From: Epiperipatus broadwayi
Taxonomy: Eukaryota; Onychophora; Udeonychophora; Euonychophora; Peripatidae
NCBI GenBank assembly: GCA_028023455.1
Contig: JAQFVV010006733.1
Span: forward strand, 64,001 to 128,000
DNA: 64,000 nucleotides
Direction of reading: 5' to 3'
The notes beneath the pieces were generated by a model. The model saw nothing but the letters and a program-made list of their open reading frames with translations. It had not been told where the DNA came from and made no database searches. Shown here piece by piece: positions 45,450 through 56,413 of this stretch; the first letter of the stretch is position 1, and each line of letters starts with the position of its first letter. Both the position numbers and the translations under genes were made by a program.

Positions 45450-47921
45450 TCATTTATCATCATTATTTTCAACCATTATCAATCCACTGCAGAATGGTCT
45501 CTCCAATTCAATCCATCTTTTCCAATTTCTAGCCTCTCTTCTCTACATCAATCCAGAACTCTTCCTTCTTTCATCCATCTATCTCACATGTGGTCACTTT
45601 CTGGGTCTTTTATAATCTCTTGGAATCCTGTTTAAGATTTCAACTGTCCATCTACTGTCATTTCTTCTAACAATATGTCCAGCCCAAATCCACTTCAGTC
45701 TCTTAATTCTTTCAATGATGTCAGCAACACCTGTTTATTTTCTCACTCATGTAATTTCATTTTCAATCTCTTCTTGTTACTCCTAACGTGCATCTTTCCA
45801 TATTTCATTGAGTAGTCTGAAATCTTTGTATAGCTTTTCTGTTGTATTCAATTCTCAATTCTATAAGAAAGAATTGATAAAATACATTTATTAAGAAGTT
45901 TCAAACACACAACCATATTTCCTTTTAATATTAAGACATTTCTACCAAAAGCACTCAACCAAATTTAATTCTATGATAAACTTCATCCATTATGTTTCCA
46001 TTTGCAGTAATAATCTAACCAAGGTATTTGTAGTTGTTAATTTCTTTTAACTCATCATTATCAATCTATTTTCTTTTTTTGAGAAAATCCATTGAACATT
46101 ATTTTAGACTATTTAACATTAACTTTATTTAATCATACTTTCTAACTTTAACTTTAATCATACTTTTTTACTTTCATCTGATAACTCTTGCAACATTTCC
46201 TGAAGCTCTGAAGCATTATTTGCAAAAACAACCATATTATCTGCAAAATCTAGATGACTTAAATGAGTTTATCCCTTTCTCTATACTAAACTTTTTATTA
46301 TCAGTATGTAATCTAATTGTTGCTGTTGCATTTTTATAAATATACTTCAGAATATGACATTATCTTGGGTCTACATCTTGATCCAAGGCTTTACTCACTG
46401 AAAAAATGCCTTAGAATCAAATGCCATTTGTCTGTTTAAATCCAATTTGTTTTTTGTATTTTTGATTGCTTAAAATTTAAAGTTCACTGTAGATAAGTTG
46501 TAATTATTTTCCTATAAATTTTGTATAATAGAACAGATAGGTCTGTAATTTTTAATATTTTCTTTATCATTTTTTTTTAAATATTAATATTAATACTGCA
46601 CTCTTCCAATCATCTGATTGATCTTTATCATTTAAATAATTGATGTATAACTTTGTCAAAAAAATTCTATTTCTTCAACTGCTTTTTTGAGATATTGATT
46701 ACAATTCCATCATTACCTGGAGCTTTTCCCTTCTTCACAAATTTAATTGCATTTCGCACTTCATTTAAAATTCTAGACAGTAGTTGAAAATATATTTTTC
46801 CTTGTTCTTTATTGCTATATCAATAGATATAATTCTTCTGTGCATTTCATGATGTCAGCTCTTTTTTTTTAGTACTATCTCCATCTTTTTTTTTCTTATT
46901 ACAAAAATGTTTCCTACCAATAAACAATGTTGTTTTACACTTTGGAAACTTTTATTCTCTTTTATAGCTTTCCTTGCTGGTTCACAAATAATTCTTTAGC
47001 CAATGTTAAAAATGTTTTGGCCAATTTATTACAAACAAGAATGAAAAGGAAAACAAATTTTAAATTATATTTTCTTATAACATAACTCTTTTTCACACCA
47101 TTTTATAAAATTCAAGATAGTCAATCATTCTTAATGCATTATTTTTATATATTATCATAATCTCTCTTTTCTTTATAAATTTATCTCATCTCAGTAGAAA
47201 TTTGATTGGTCAATTGCTGTTTTTTGGTACCAGTTCCCTTTGTTGCATATCAGTTCTCTTCCTATTGATTTTATTCAAATCTGAATTACATTTAAAATCT
47301 GTTAATATATGAAAAATGACTTTTAAGTTCTAATTTAAATTCATTGGAATATTTCTTTTTTGACTCTCTAGTTTTGAATTAACATGTATCTTACATCTCA
47401 CTAATTGATGATCACTTTCTGTGTTGAATTCATTAAAAACATTACAATGTTGATATGTTTATTTTCCATTAGTCAAATATAGTCCAATTCTGCTGTACCT
47501 TCATTTGGATGCTCCCATGTCCATTTCCATTCAAGAAATTCTTTTTTTTTCTGCAAAATTCACAAAGCTAAGTCCTCTCTCATTTCTCTCACCATAATCA
47601 AATTTACCTACAGCACTTTCATCTTTCAATTGTTTACGAGTTCTAGCATTAAAGTTTTCCATGACAATTTTTAAAATGTTTTGTCTGATATAAAAGTTTT
47701 TTTTTTTCATCCATATAAAAATCCTCTACTTTTTCATCACAATGAGATATTTTGGGGGCATAAAACTGAATTATCTGCATTTGATATCTGTTATTAAGTT
47801 GAATAACTAACTAATCTTGCCACTCTACCCAATACACCACCAATCTCGACAATGTTGTTCTTCCACATTTTATTTATAATGAATCCTATTCCACTTGTAC
47901 TTCCAACATTTATGTCTTTGT
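45450..47921 (-). pseudogene. RTE reverse transcriptase and endonuclease remnant, copy C
   Basis: On the minus strand the FADD region lies near 46240 (complement of TATCTGCAAAATCTAGATGA, active box altered), the SDH(Q) end of the endonuclease near 47405-47415, and the endonuclease start (RVARLVSYST, then GFIINKMWKNNIVEI) at 47794-47890. The region between QGD and the first palm motif has lost sequence compared with copy B. Frameshifts are frequent. Confidence 0.7.
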
Positions 47922-50433
47922 AATTGTAACAGTCAGGTTTGTATATTCTGTTAACAAGATGCAGAGTCCAAGCAGAATACAGGAAGCTCAATATATCTAA
48001 GCTGGTGAAGCCATCCCAAGAGTACTAAGTCAACCTATTTGCCTGTGCTCCCACCATCTCCACTGCATGAGCAACATCCCTGATGCTATTACTAGCACAA
48101 CTTCCTTCCAGTCCTAGGGTCAGGGAGAGACAAGAAACCCTTAATAATAATAAGCCTTGCCCTAGGTTTGTTAATAAAGTATTAATACAGATTGATATGC
48201 GATCCATGACCAAGTTTTCATAGTTCAATATGCCTTATTTAAACATCACCCAATTGGGTTAATAGATGCAAGTTTGTACAATTTAGAGATTAAAGCATTA
48301 CAACTATAGACATAATTATACATAATTATAAGTAACTTATGTTAGTAATGAGATTTATTAAGCTAATCAAGTGATGTATGTGAGATTAGAATCATGATGG
48401 TCTTGAGAGACTCATCATTTATAACTTTGTGAGGTCAATATACATATGAATAGGAAGAGATTAAGTGATATGATAGCTGAAATGTTATAGATAAATATAG
48501 AAATATAAAGCTTAATAAGTGATCATTGGTGTTGATGGAGAATATGTATGTGAACATATATAGGAGGGCGGCGCATTGAAACTGTGAGGCTTTGTCTATG
48601 TATAATTCAGTTCAGCAGAATGTCATCTGTTAATGAAGGGTTTGTCACAAATAAGCATAGTCACTGGACTGGGTCTTCACTCCGGTAAAATCCATGAATG
48701 CATGATCGGACAGCTATGTCTGTAGATGTGACTTCCATGTCCACTCTGATGTGGGAACCTTAATGATTTGCAGGTTGTCTTAGCCATATGTACCCATGGA
48801 GATTGACGAAGTGTAATAAAATCACAGACTTAAATATCTGCACCAGCAACACACACATAAAGTATAATAACAATAATAATTAACAATAGTTTGCTCTCAA
48901 AGTTTAGCATGCTATAGTGCGGTTATACTTAATCCATTCCTCTTAAAAGATTTCAAATAAATCTACATATTCATTAGTTTAAAGATTAAGGTGGATTATA
49001 TAATTCCAAGATAGTAACCACATTCAACATTGTTGTAACAATAACTAAATGAATTTTGCATGCATAACAAAGCAATTCTTAGAAACAAACTGTCTAATCA
49101 TGCATGTTTAAAATACATCTATCGTTATAATTTTGCACACACCCACATATTATACTTCAACTTGAAATGAACAAATAACTACATGAGATAGCATAAGTAG
49201 CTTATTATGGGTGATTAACTATTGTATGAATCACAATAGGATTCACTGAATTTAATTATTATGGATGGAGTTTGTTACAGATTTAGTTAAAGCTTCGGGA
49301 AATTAAATAGAAACATTTTAGGGCTCTTGGAATGGAAGGTTACCTTAACTTTGGTGGGTGTGATCCCACCCATGAAAGGTTCATGGGAGTTTATATCACA
49401 GGATAGCAAGCTTTTATTTTATAAATGCTTCATAATGTTGACTCCAGCAGTGGCAGCCCTCTCTATGGCATTAGCAACAGCATTACTGCTCTCACTGGTG
49501 GCAGCGGCAGGTCAAGTGCATCTTCTTACAGTTGGAGGCAACAGGTAGTATCGTGCTACAGAATGACCATTCTCTGGATAGGAAAATAGCACCCTGCCTA
49601 CCTCTACTTCGCCATTTGAGTTTCAAAATTCATAGAGTCTTGTTTACAAGATCTAACTATATTATATCTTTGCCAAATTCCCATTCTATATATATTTGCC
49701 AAGTATGAAACTAATCTCCCATACTGACTTACCTTGAGGTGAAATAATCCATTAACATATTTTCTACTGCCACACCTGATGCATTCATTATCTACTTTAT
49801 TATCTAAAAGCTGCAGCAGGGTGCTGCAAGTTCATTTACTTTTGTTACATTATTTTCAGATATCCTGACTACATTAATTCTTTTGTTACAGTTTTACAAA
49901 ATAAGATTTTAAAATGTTATAAAGCTAATGCTTAAAGACTGTCTATTTCCTTGTTGATAACATCTGCAACTTGCCAAAATGTTAACATTTTTACTAGTAA
50001 CTTCTTAAACCATTAATGTATTTCTGTGGGATTGCATTAGTGAACTACTACTATTGTTCAGCTTTATAACTCTCAGTTAACTTTTTAACAAACAAAATTC
50101 GTGGATGATATTTTAAATATTTAAAATAAGAGAGCAAAATAATAAGTCTTAAAGATATTGGAATGTATATGTAGTCTCGGCATACCTGATATATGTTTTT
50201 ATCCATATGCGACCATACATTTAAAGATAAAATTAAATTAATTTATCATTCCTTTAGATTATTAACTCGCCTGCCTATAATAACTATATATATATATGAT
50301 TATGCTTCACATGTGCGTATACTTTGACTGATTACAACATGACACACATTGTAATAGGACTAGGGATTTAAACTAGGGTATGAGGGTAGGTAAGAAACAA
50401 AGGAAGGTGAAACTATCATTTTAACAATAGAGT
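47922..50433. mobile_element. Insertion of about 2.5 kb of unknown class, nested in RTE copy C
   Basis: Both borders are defined by loss and return of alignment to RTE copy B. Starting after GTAAT the insert begins TGTAACAGTCAGG and ends CATTTTAACA before ATAGAGTAC, so it has TG...CA ends as in LTRs, but only a 2-3 bp duplication can be argued. The interior is higher in G+C than its surroundings in places (48040-48140, 48560-48800, 49330-49620), with no long ORF and no matching terminal repeat seen. A long solo LTR or a non-autonomous LTR element is possible. Confidence 0.6.
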
Positions 50434-51080
50434 ACATTTTCACTTTTTAAAATGAATTGTCACTTCACCTTTTCTTCTTACTTCATAAAGTCCAATAATG
50501 TCCCACTTAATATGAGGCAATTCTTCATCCAATTCTTGCAATCTTCTTTCACTTGAAAGTGATCTGCAGTTGTAAGTACCTAAATAAAAAGCCCATTATC
50601 AAATGGCAACCTGATCTGCAATCAGGAAATTTGTAGCACACACTGCCTTTGGCCACCAAATGTTGCTTTGGCTGATGACTTTACTGCTTCCTAGGAATAA
50701 AGACCATGATTTATTTTTGTATGTCATGATTGTAAATATCTATTAAAAGAGGGGGAAAAAAATCATTCACACACATTTATTCTGCCTTTAAGACAACTCA
50801 ACTGGTATCTCAGTTAAGAGTTATCAGGCAACTGAGAAGAAAGACCATGGTGTTTTTTGATCTTAAATTCAGAAGTAAAAAGCCAATAAACTAGTTAATA
50901 CATCTTGGTGAGCAGCCCATCCATGTTCATATACCATATGAATAATCATATAGTAATAACAGCTGTTATGACAAGAACATTATGGAGTGAACATTTCAGA
51001 ATTTGTCCTGCTCGATTCCTTTAAGGCCTCCAAGAAGAATCAAAGAAGCTCCTTTCAATTAACATCAAATTCTTTTTTGC

Positions 51081-51429
51081 AGCCAAATTATCATTATTGT
51101 TTATCCATAACTAGTATATGAGAAATAACTTACTGGAAATTATACAAACTTGGCAATGCCAAAAATTTCTTCTATATATGTATATAACAGTTGATTTGAG
51201 ATTCATTCTAGTTGTTATTTTTTATAAATTCTTGGCCATAAAATGAAAATGAATTAATTTTTCTTTATGTAATATGGATGATTTTGATTCTAAATAGTAT
51301 TGCATTATCATAGACAGGATTGAGATATTTTTATCATCTGTTATATATGTATACACACTTATACAAAAATAGTAGCAAAAATTTAGTAACATACTTTTAA
51401 AGACTATTTGCAATAATTGAAGGAAGCAC
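51081..51429. other. AT-rich spacer
   Basis: Nothing supported. Confidence 0.4.
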
Positions 51430-51674
51430 AATTATTATAATTTAATTGAGCATTTATTTATATAGCACTATGTTTATAATTGTATTACATTAAAGATCAA
51501 CCTTTACAAGCTATTGTGCATGTGCTTTTTATGAGTGTTAATAATAAATAAATACTTTCATTCCCAACACGAGATATAGTATTTATGAAAAAACAAAATG
51601 AATCCACTTGTTCTTTCCATCCCAAATGCTTATATATGGGAAAATCTTAAATACTGGAAATGAATGTGTGAGGA

Positions 51675-51679
51675 TAAAC
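51675..51679. repeat. LTR target-site duplication, left
   Basis: TAAAC, identical to 51913-51917. Confidence 0.75.
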
Positions 51680-51912
51680 TGTTATGTATTGAGTTACAAG
51701 ACATCACAAAAGATTAGCTGCAGGATGACTATTTTGAGTCACGAACTTCCGTAATGGTGTCAACACACTTTTTGGTAGACTTACAATTTACAACCGCTGT
51801 AATGAAGGTACGTACAGCCACACATCAATTATAATAATGTATTGTATAAATAAATGTTAAGTGTAAACAAAACTGATTAGTAATTGTATTAATTTTGGTT
51901 ATGGACATAACA
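51680..51912 (+). mobile_element. Solo LTR, 233 bp
   Basis: The insert has perfect 7-bp inverted ends (TGTTATG...CATAACA) with the TG...CA rule and is flanked by a 5-bp duplication TAAAC. It interrupts a family F unit whose sequence rejoins cleanly when the insert is ignored (GGATAAAC then CACTCAC). An AATAAA at 51849-51854 can serve as polyadenylation signal, so transcription is drawn as plus. No internal retroviral-type sequence is present, consistent with LTR-LTR recombination. The class (Ty3-like) cannot be decided from an LTR alone. Confidence 0.85.
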
Positions 51913-51917
51913 TAAAC
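51913..51917. repeat. LTR target-site duplication, right
   Basis: TAAAC, identical to 51675-51679. Confidence 0.75.
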
Positions 51918-52344
51918 CACTCACTTTAAATTACTGTTTACGATGTCTGAATGAATGATGTCGGCAAAATTATCTGGAATTTACTAAACGTCACTCTCAA
52001 ATGAAACTTAAACATATGTAAATAAGCATTTATTTATATAGCACTATGTTTATAATTGTATTACATTAAAGATCAGCCTTTACAAGCTATTGTGCATGCA
52101 CCAACGTCATTCATTCAGACATCGTAAACAGTAATTTAAAGTGAGTGGTTTATCCTCATGCTTTCATTTCCAGTATTTAAGATTTGCCCATATATAAGCA
52201 TTTGGGTTGAAAAGAACAAATGGATTTATTTTGTTCTTTCATAAATACTATATCTCTTGTTTGGAATGAAAGTATTCATTTATTATTAACACTCGTAAAA
52301 AGCGCATGCACAATTAAAGGCTGATGTTTAATGTAATATAATTT

Positions 52345-52940
52345 AAATGCTAAACTTTAAATAAATCTTGAATGCTACCCATAAAAAAAAAATACAGGTA
52401 CTTAAGTTATGTGTTTCTTCTGGTTAACAGTTCAAATATTACTTAAGAAGGTAAAATCTTTTGTACAGTAGTATACCAGTGGCCATATCACTACACCCAC
52501 CAAATATTGATCAACATTATTTCAGTGTAATATATATATATTAAGAGCCTCATGCTTCACTTATAGTGTACTAGTTGTCTATATTTATGAGCCAGTTTGA
52601 ATCTCTGCTGGATAAACTTTTAAAAAGTTTAGAGATTCTAATCAGGTTTAAGATTTTTCTTTTAAATAAACAGGCCAAAAGTCAATTCAGCTAAACAAAT
52701 ATTTGTTAGTAAATGGGTATATAGCAATTATTAGCCAGAGGCTAAAACAAACATAAAAAAAACTGTTCAAATCTTCACCATCTCCCAGTTGACAAATTTG
52801 TAATGTCTTTTTCTTTACTGTTCTATGGATGACTACAAGAATATTGGCTTTGAATTGCAGAGGTATATATGAAATAATTTTTATTTTTTTATGTACAAGA
52901 TTTGAAATACAGGCACTCTTATACTTGGAACTTTATTGTA
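52345..52940. other. AT-rich stretch with a weak tRNA-like trace
   Basis: Near 52591-52615, GAGCCAGTTTGAATCTCTGC resembles a B box, but no convincing A box was found. Confidence 0.35.
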
Positions 52941-53046
52941 AATATAAGGGATATGAACTCAGACTTTCAAGCAATGTTCAACTATCCACACTATCTCATA
53001 CTACTGAAACATATGACCACATACATATAGAAAAGATAAATAATCA

Positions 53047-53079
53047 CCAATATATGTATTTCATGCATCAGTTGGCCCA
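53047..53079 (-). ncRNA. Family B hammerhead with stem II deleted
   Basis: On the minus strand CCAACTGATGCATGAAATAC is followed by ATATATTGG. Stem I, stem III and the GAA box are present, but about 13 nt including most of stem II and the last base of CUGAUGA are missing. It should be inactive. Confidence 0.65.
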
Positions 53080-53609
53080 GATTATCATCTCCCACACACA
53101 TATATATAATCAGTGCTCAGTTTATATTAAGATAGCAAATCTTTACACTTTAATGGACAGACTTCAATCTACTACAATGCTCAACTCTTCAGCCATCCAT
53201 ATCATTGAAAATCTAATAGAATGCCCAAATCCCATGCTGATGCCAACATTGTTCTTGTGCCCAAATTTACAATTAAGTTCCAGGTATAAGAATGCCTGTA
53301 TTTCAGTTATAAGAATGACTATATTTCAAATCCTACAAATTAAATCTGCATTCTGCCCATCCCTCTTCTAGGTATTTAAAAGGATACTGTCCTATACTAG
53401 AGGGGTCAGAGTGCCTTGAGGTCAACATGGATGTAACAACAATATTGGCATCAGCATGAAATTTGGGCATTCTATCATCAGATTTTCAATGATATGGATG
53501 GCTGAAGAGTTGGACATTGGAGTAGATTGAAGCCTGTCGATTAAAGTGTGAAGATTTTCTATCTTAATATAAACTGAGCACTGATTATATATATGTATGG
53601 GAGATGATA

Positions 53610-53662
53610 ATCTGGACCAACTGATGAGTGCTGGTTCAGCACAAAATACATATTTTGGTGAT
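53610..53662 (+). ncRNA. Hammerhead ribozyme-like motif, family B, one core substitution
   Basis: Stem I ACCAA (53616-53620) pairs perfectly with TTGGT (53655-53659). CTGATGA is at 53621-53627. Stem II GTGCTG/CAGCAC with loop GTT is perfect over six pairs (53628-53642). Stem III is ATA/TAT with loop CA, and the cleavage nucleotide is T53654. The only core defect is A in place of the conserved G12 at 53643, expected to cut activity severely. Confidence 0.75.
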
Positions 53663-53768
53663 TATTTATCTTTTCTACATGTGTGTGGTCATGTGCATCA
53701 GTAGTATGATATAGTGTGGATAGTTGAAGGTTGCTTGAAAGTCTGAGTTCAAACCCCTATATTTTTAT

Positions 53769-54719
53769 GTACATTAGAAGTAAATACAACACATCAAAAA
53801 TGTTATTGGGCCAAAATAAAAAATATTATAAGTAACATTGCAATAGATATATTAAGTGCTTGGATGCCAAGTATAAAAAACTTAACACTGAAAACTTTTA
53901 ATTTAATGTGCTAATTATGCTTTCAATATCTTTGTATTTATACCATAATCATTTCAATAAATGAGAAAATCCACAAATTGTCTACAAGATTTCAAGTAAC
54001 CAAAGCAACTGCATAACTGTTTACTTCAAAGAATCTTATGCCAGCATAGCAATAAGACTTTCTCAACACCAATACCTGCATAAAATACCCAAAGGCAATC
54101 CAGAGCAAAAATTCATATTTATAAAGCACGAAACAAATTTGGCCATACATTTGAACCTGCATCAGCCAGCATTGTATATCTAGAAAATAACAATGCTGAA
54201 TGTAAGATAAAGGAAGCCTGGCATATTGCCAATAAACATAATGCTATAAACAAAAAGGAATCCTGCTTCCCCCTTTCAAGCACAAAAGTAAAAAGAATAT
54301 AGAACATAATTATAAGTAACATTAAATTTACACCACTAAAAAATAGACTAAAATCTTTAGGAATAAAAATCTTAATATCTGTTTTCCAATTAGTAGTTAG
54401 AAAAATCTAATAAAACAAAAGTTTCCAAAAAATTATTAGTGATGATTATTTTAATTTGAAGAGAAATGATCAAAGTTAAATCAATACAAATAGTTAAATA
54501 ATAATAATATCAATCAAATACTATGAGAATGCGAATATATGACAAACCAACAATAATAAATTGTTCTGAATAACTTACAAGAAGATGGAAGCCATGAATT
54601 CTGAAGGTCTAAAATAATATTCATATTTTTATTATACAATCAGTCATATAAATATTAATTATTATTTTTAAAAAAACCATGTGAAATAAACAAGAACAAA
54701 TGTTGATATTATATGTATC
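53769..54719. other. AT-rich stretch, nothing recognised
   Basis: No exon or repeat supported. Confidence 0.4.
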
Positions 54720-56080
54720 GGGTCTTAAATGATAAAGATATGTCAAATAATGAAAAGAATATAATAGTGATATTAATATTTAAAAAAAAGATGAACAAAT
54801 ATTAAGAATATGAGAAACATTAATCTTCTATCAGTTATGTATAAGATATATATTATGTTCATTGTGCATCATCTATAGAAAATTTTAAACTGAACTCAAG
54901 AAAAAGAACACTTTAGAGTGAAGAATTAATGATTTCACTGAGGTTATCTGCAGCATAAAATTAAAACAAGTAAATTACTGAAGAGGCATTTGACTTAATA
55001 ATTATTTTGGCTACAACTCATAGCACAAATTTAGAAAAACATCAAAATGTAACAACAATGATTTGGCCATATGGTGCTAAAATATTTGATGATTACTACT
55101 ATGAGATTATGAAATGTTATTTCTTTTTCAGGATTCCTCATTGTTATGTTCCAATACTTTTATATGTTTCTATTAATAATAACAGTCTCAGATCATATCT
55201 ATTCATGCTGTTCATTAATTTTTTTCCAATCACTTCATATATCTTCCTTTTCCTCTGCTTCACTTCTCAATCGATCATCAGCCTTAATATTTTGTTTTTT
55301 ATCATTCCTTTAATATGACACACTATCTTGATCTCCTTTCTTTACTGACTCTTATCACATTCTTCTCCATTCCAACTATTTTATTGATTTATTTGATGTC
55401 ATCTCCCTCCCCAATCTTGATCTTCTTGCCAGTTTCCAATAATCCAATTTTGTGATCAACAGTTTCTGATTTTTTTTGCCTTCATAAATATCCTTTGTAC
55501 TAAAATATATCTTTTTATTTTCATCAATATATTACTATTTTACAAAATTGAGATGAGCATTTCTGCCTCAGTTCACCAATAATTTTATAGAATTTTTCCA
55601 TAAAGTATTTTGTAGGTTTAGATGGAAAAAAAGATACCAAAAATAAACAGAGATCACTTCATTTGGTTTTCAGAAGATGTGATTATTTTTATTAAAAAAA
55701 TGTTTCAGAATTGCAAGAAATAGTACAAAAGTTATCAAATGAAAATAAAAGATAAATACTAAAATGGTATTCGGTGATTTAAAAAATATATTAAAGATTT
55801 ATAGTAATGAATAAAAAGTTATCAAATTAGTAATACAAATAAGATTTGATAATATATTCAAACGGCTTATTTTTTGGGAGTTCAAATACTGGAAGTAACA
55901 GAGATAGGCAATAATGGACTCCTGGGTCTGAAATTAATCAAAGAATTAAAATATTGCTGCTGATAAAAATAACATAATTTAATTAAAAAGAAAGCATTCT
56001 ATTAATGCTTGTTTGTGAATCTGGGCTTTGTACAATTAATATTATGAGGGAATATTATAAATGAGATATACTGCAGTGGT
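54720..56080 (+). mobile_element. RTE-like LINE remnant D, highly decayed and interrupted
   Basis: Plus-strand fragments include VILIFKK (about 54768-54790) and the following RT region with RYILCSLCII (about 54840-54875). Then come GIKI(N)RDHFIWFSEDVIIF (about 55636-55690), a VQILEVTEIGNNGLLG segment (about 55882-55930) and KKAFY-CLFVNLGF (about 55990-56030). These match the order of RT palm, FADD-like and thumb/C-terminal blocks in RTE copies A-C, with FSED in place of FADD. The segment 55130-55590 does not fit and is probably an unrelated insertion. Confidence 0.55.
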
Positions 56081-56287
56081 AAAGTAGCAAAATCTAGAAC
56101 TCATAGTTCACGAATCATGGCTTCAGCACTATCATTTCCAATGCTGGAATTTTTTACAAACTCCCAAGCAATAAACAATTCTTTTTTTTTTTTAAAGCAG
56201 ATGATATTGAATAAAAAACAAGAGGGTGAAAGAACAAATATCAAATAAAAATTGAAAAACTAAACTGATAGACAATTAAACTACTAA
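56081..56287. other. Spacer with weak tRNA-like trace
   Basis: ACTGCAGTGGTAAAGTAGCA at about 56071-56090 is A-box-like, but no acceptable B box follows at tRNA spacing. Confidence 0.3.
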
Positions 56288-56413
56288 ATTGGAAACCAAA
56301 AGACTATGTATATAAAAGAAGAAGAAGGGAACTGGGATATGAGATTATGAATTGGAAACCAAAAGACTATGTATATAAAAGAATGAGAAGGAACAGGGAT
56401 ATCAGATTATGAA
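56288..56413. repeat. Tandem duplication, unit about 63 bp
   Basis: Two units beginning ATTGGAAACCAAAAGACTAT (56288 and 56351) differ by a few bases. Confidence 0.85.

Larger units (their letters stand above)
45450..51080 (-). mobile_element. RTE-clade LINE, copy C, split by a large insertion
   Basis: The 3' portion (45450-47921) aligns with copies A and B from the CAATCCACTGCAGAATG tail through RT and endonuclease. The 5' portion (about 50434-51080) resumes exactly where the alignment stopped (AAAGTCCAATAATGTCCCAC on the plus strand) and includes the shared 5' untranslated sequence ending at GAAAGGAGCTTCTTTGATTC on the minus strand. Many indels make it more decayed than copy B. The intervening 47922-50433 is a later insertion. 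Confidence 0.8.
51430..52340. repeat. Complex tandem plus inverted repeat cluster (family F, locus 2)
   Basis: A plus unit (about 51455-52015, interrupted by the solo LTR) is followed by a partial plus unit (about 52025-52100) and an inverted unit (about 52101-52340). Landmarks shared with 877-1815 are ACGAGATATAGTATTTATGA, AATGAATCCACTTGTTCTTT and ATTTGCCCATATATAAGCAT. Having the same order of units at two loci suggests an inherited composite structure, not independent rearrangement. No ORF. Confidence 0.75.
52941..53768. repeat. Foldback of hammerhead family B, locus 2
   Basis: Left arm about 52941-53253 and right arm about 53438-53768 are imperfect reverse complements around a spacer of about 185 bp. 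Outer ends read TATAAGGGATATGAACTC and the complement-like GAGTTCAAACCCCTATAT. The latter looks like a pol III B box. Each arm carries a family B hammerhead. The 180-residue open frame at 52829-53371 lies across the left arm and has no family resemblance, so I treat it as non-coding. Confidence 0.85.

Noticed and set aside
49327-49548. 73-codon plus-strand ORF with balanced composition
   Set aside because: It lies in the unknown 2.5-kb insertion, shows no recognisable domain and no splice context; composition alone is not enough to call a gene.
52829-53371. 180-residue open reading frame
   Set aside because: It runs through the left arm of a family B foldback, has no family resemblance and is open because the repeat happens to lack stops in that frame.
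55268-55300. CTGATGA on the minus strand near 55279
   Set aside because: No GAA-A box and no stem II, so it is a chance match.
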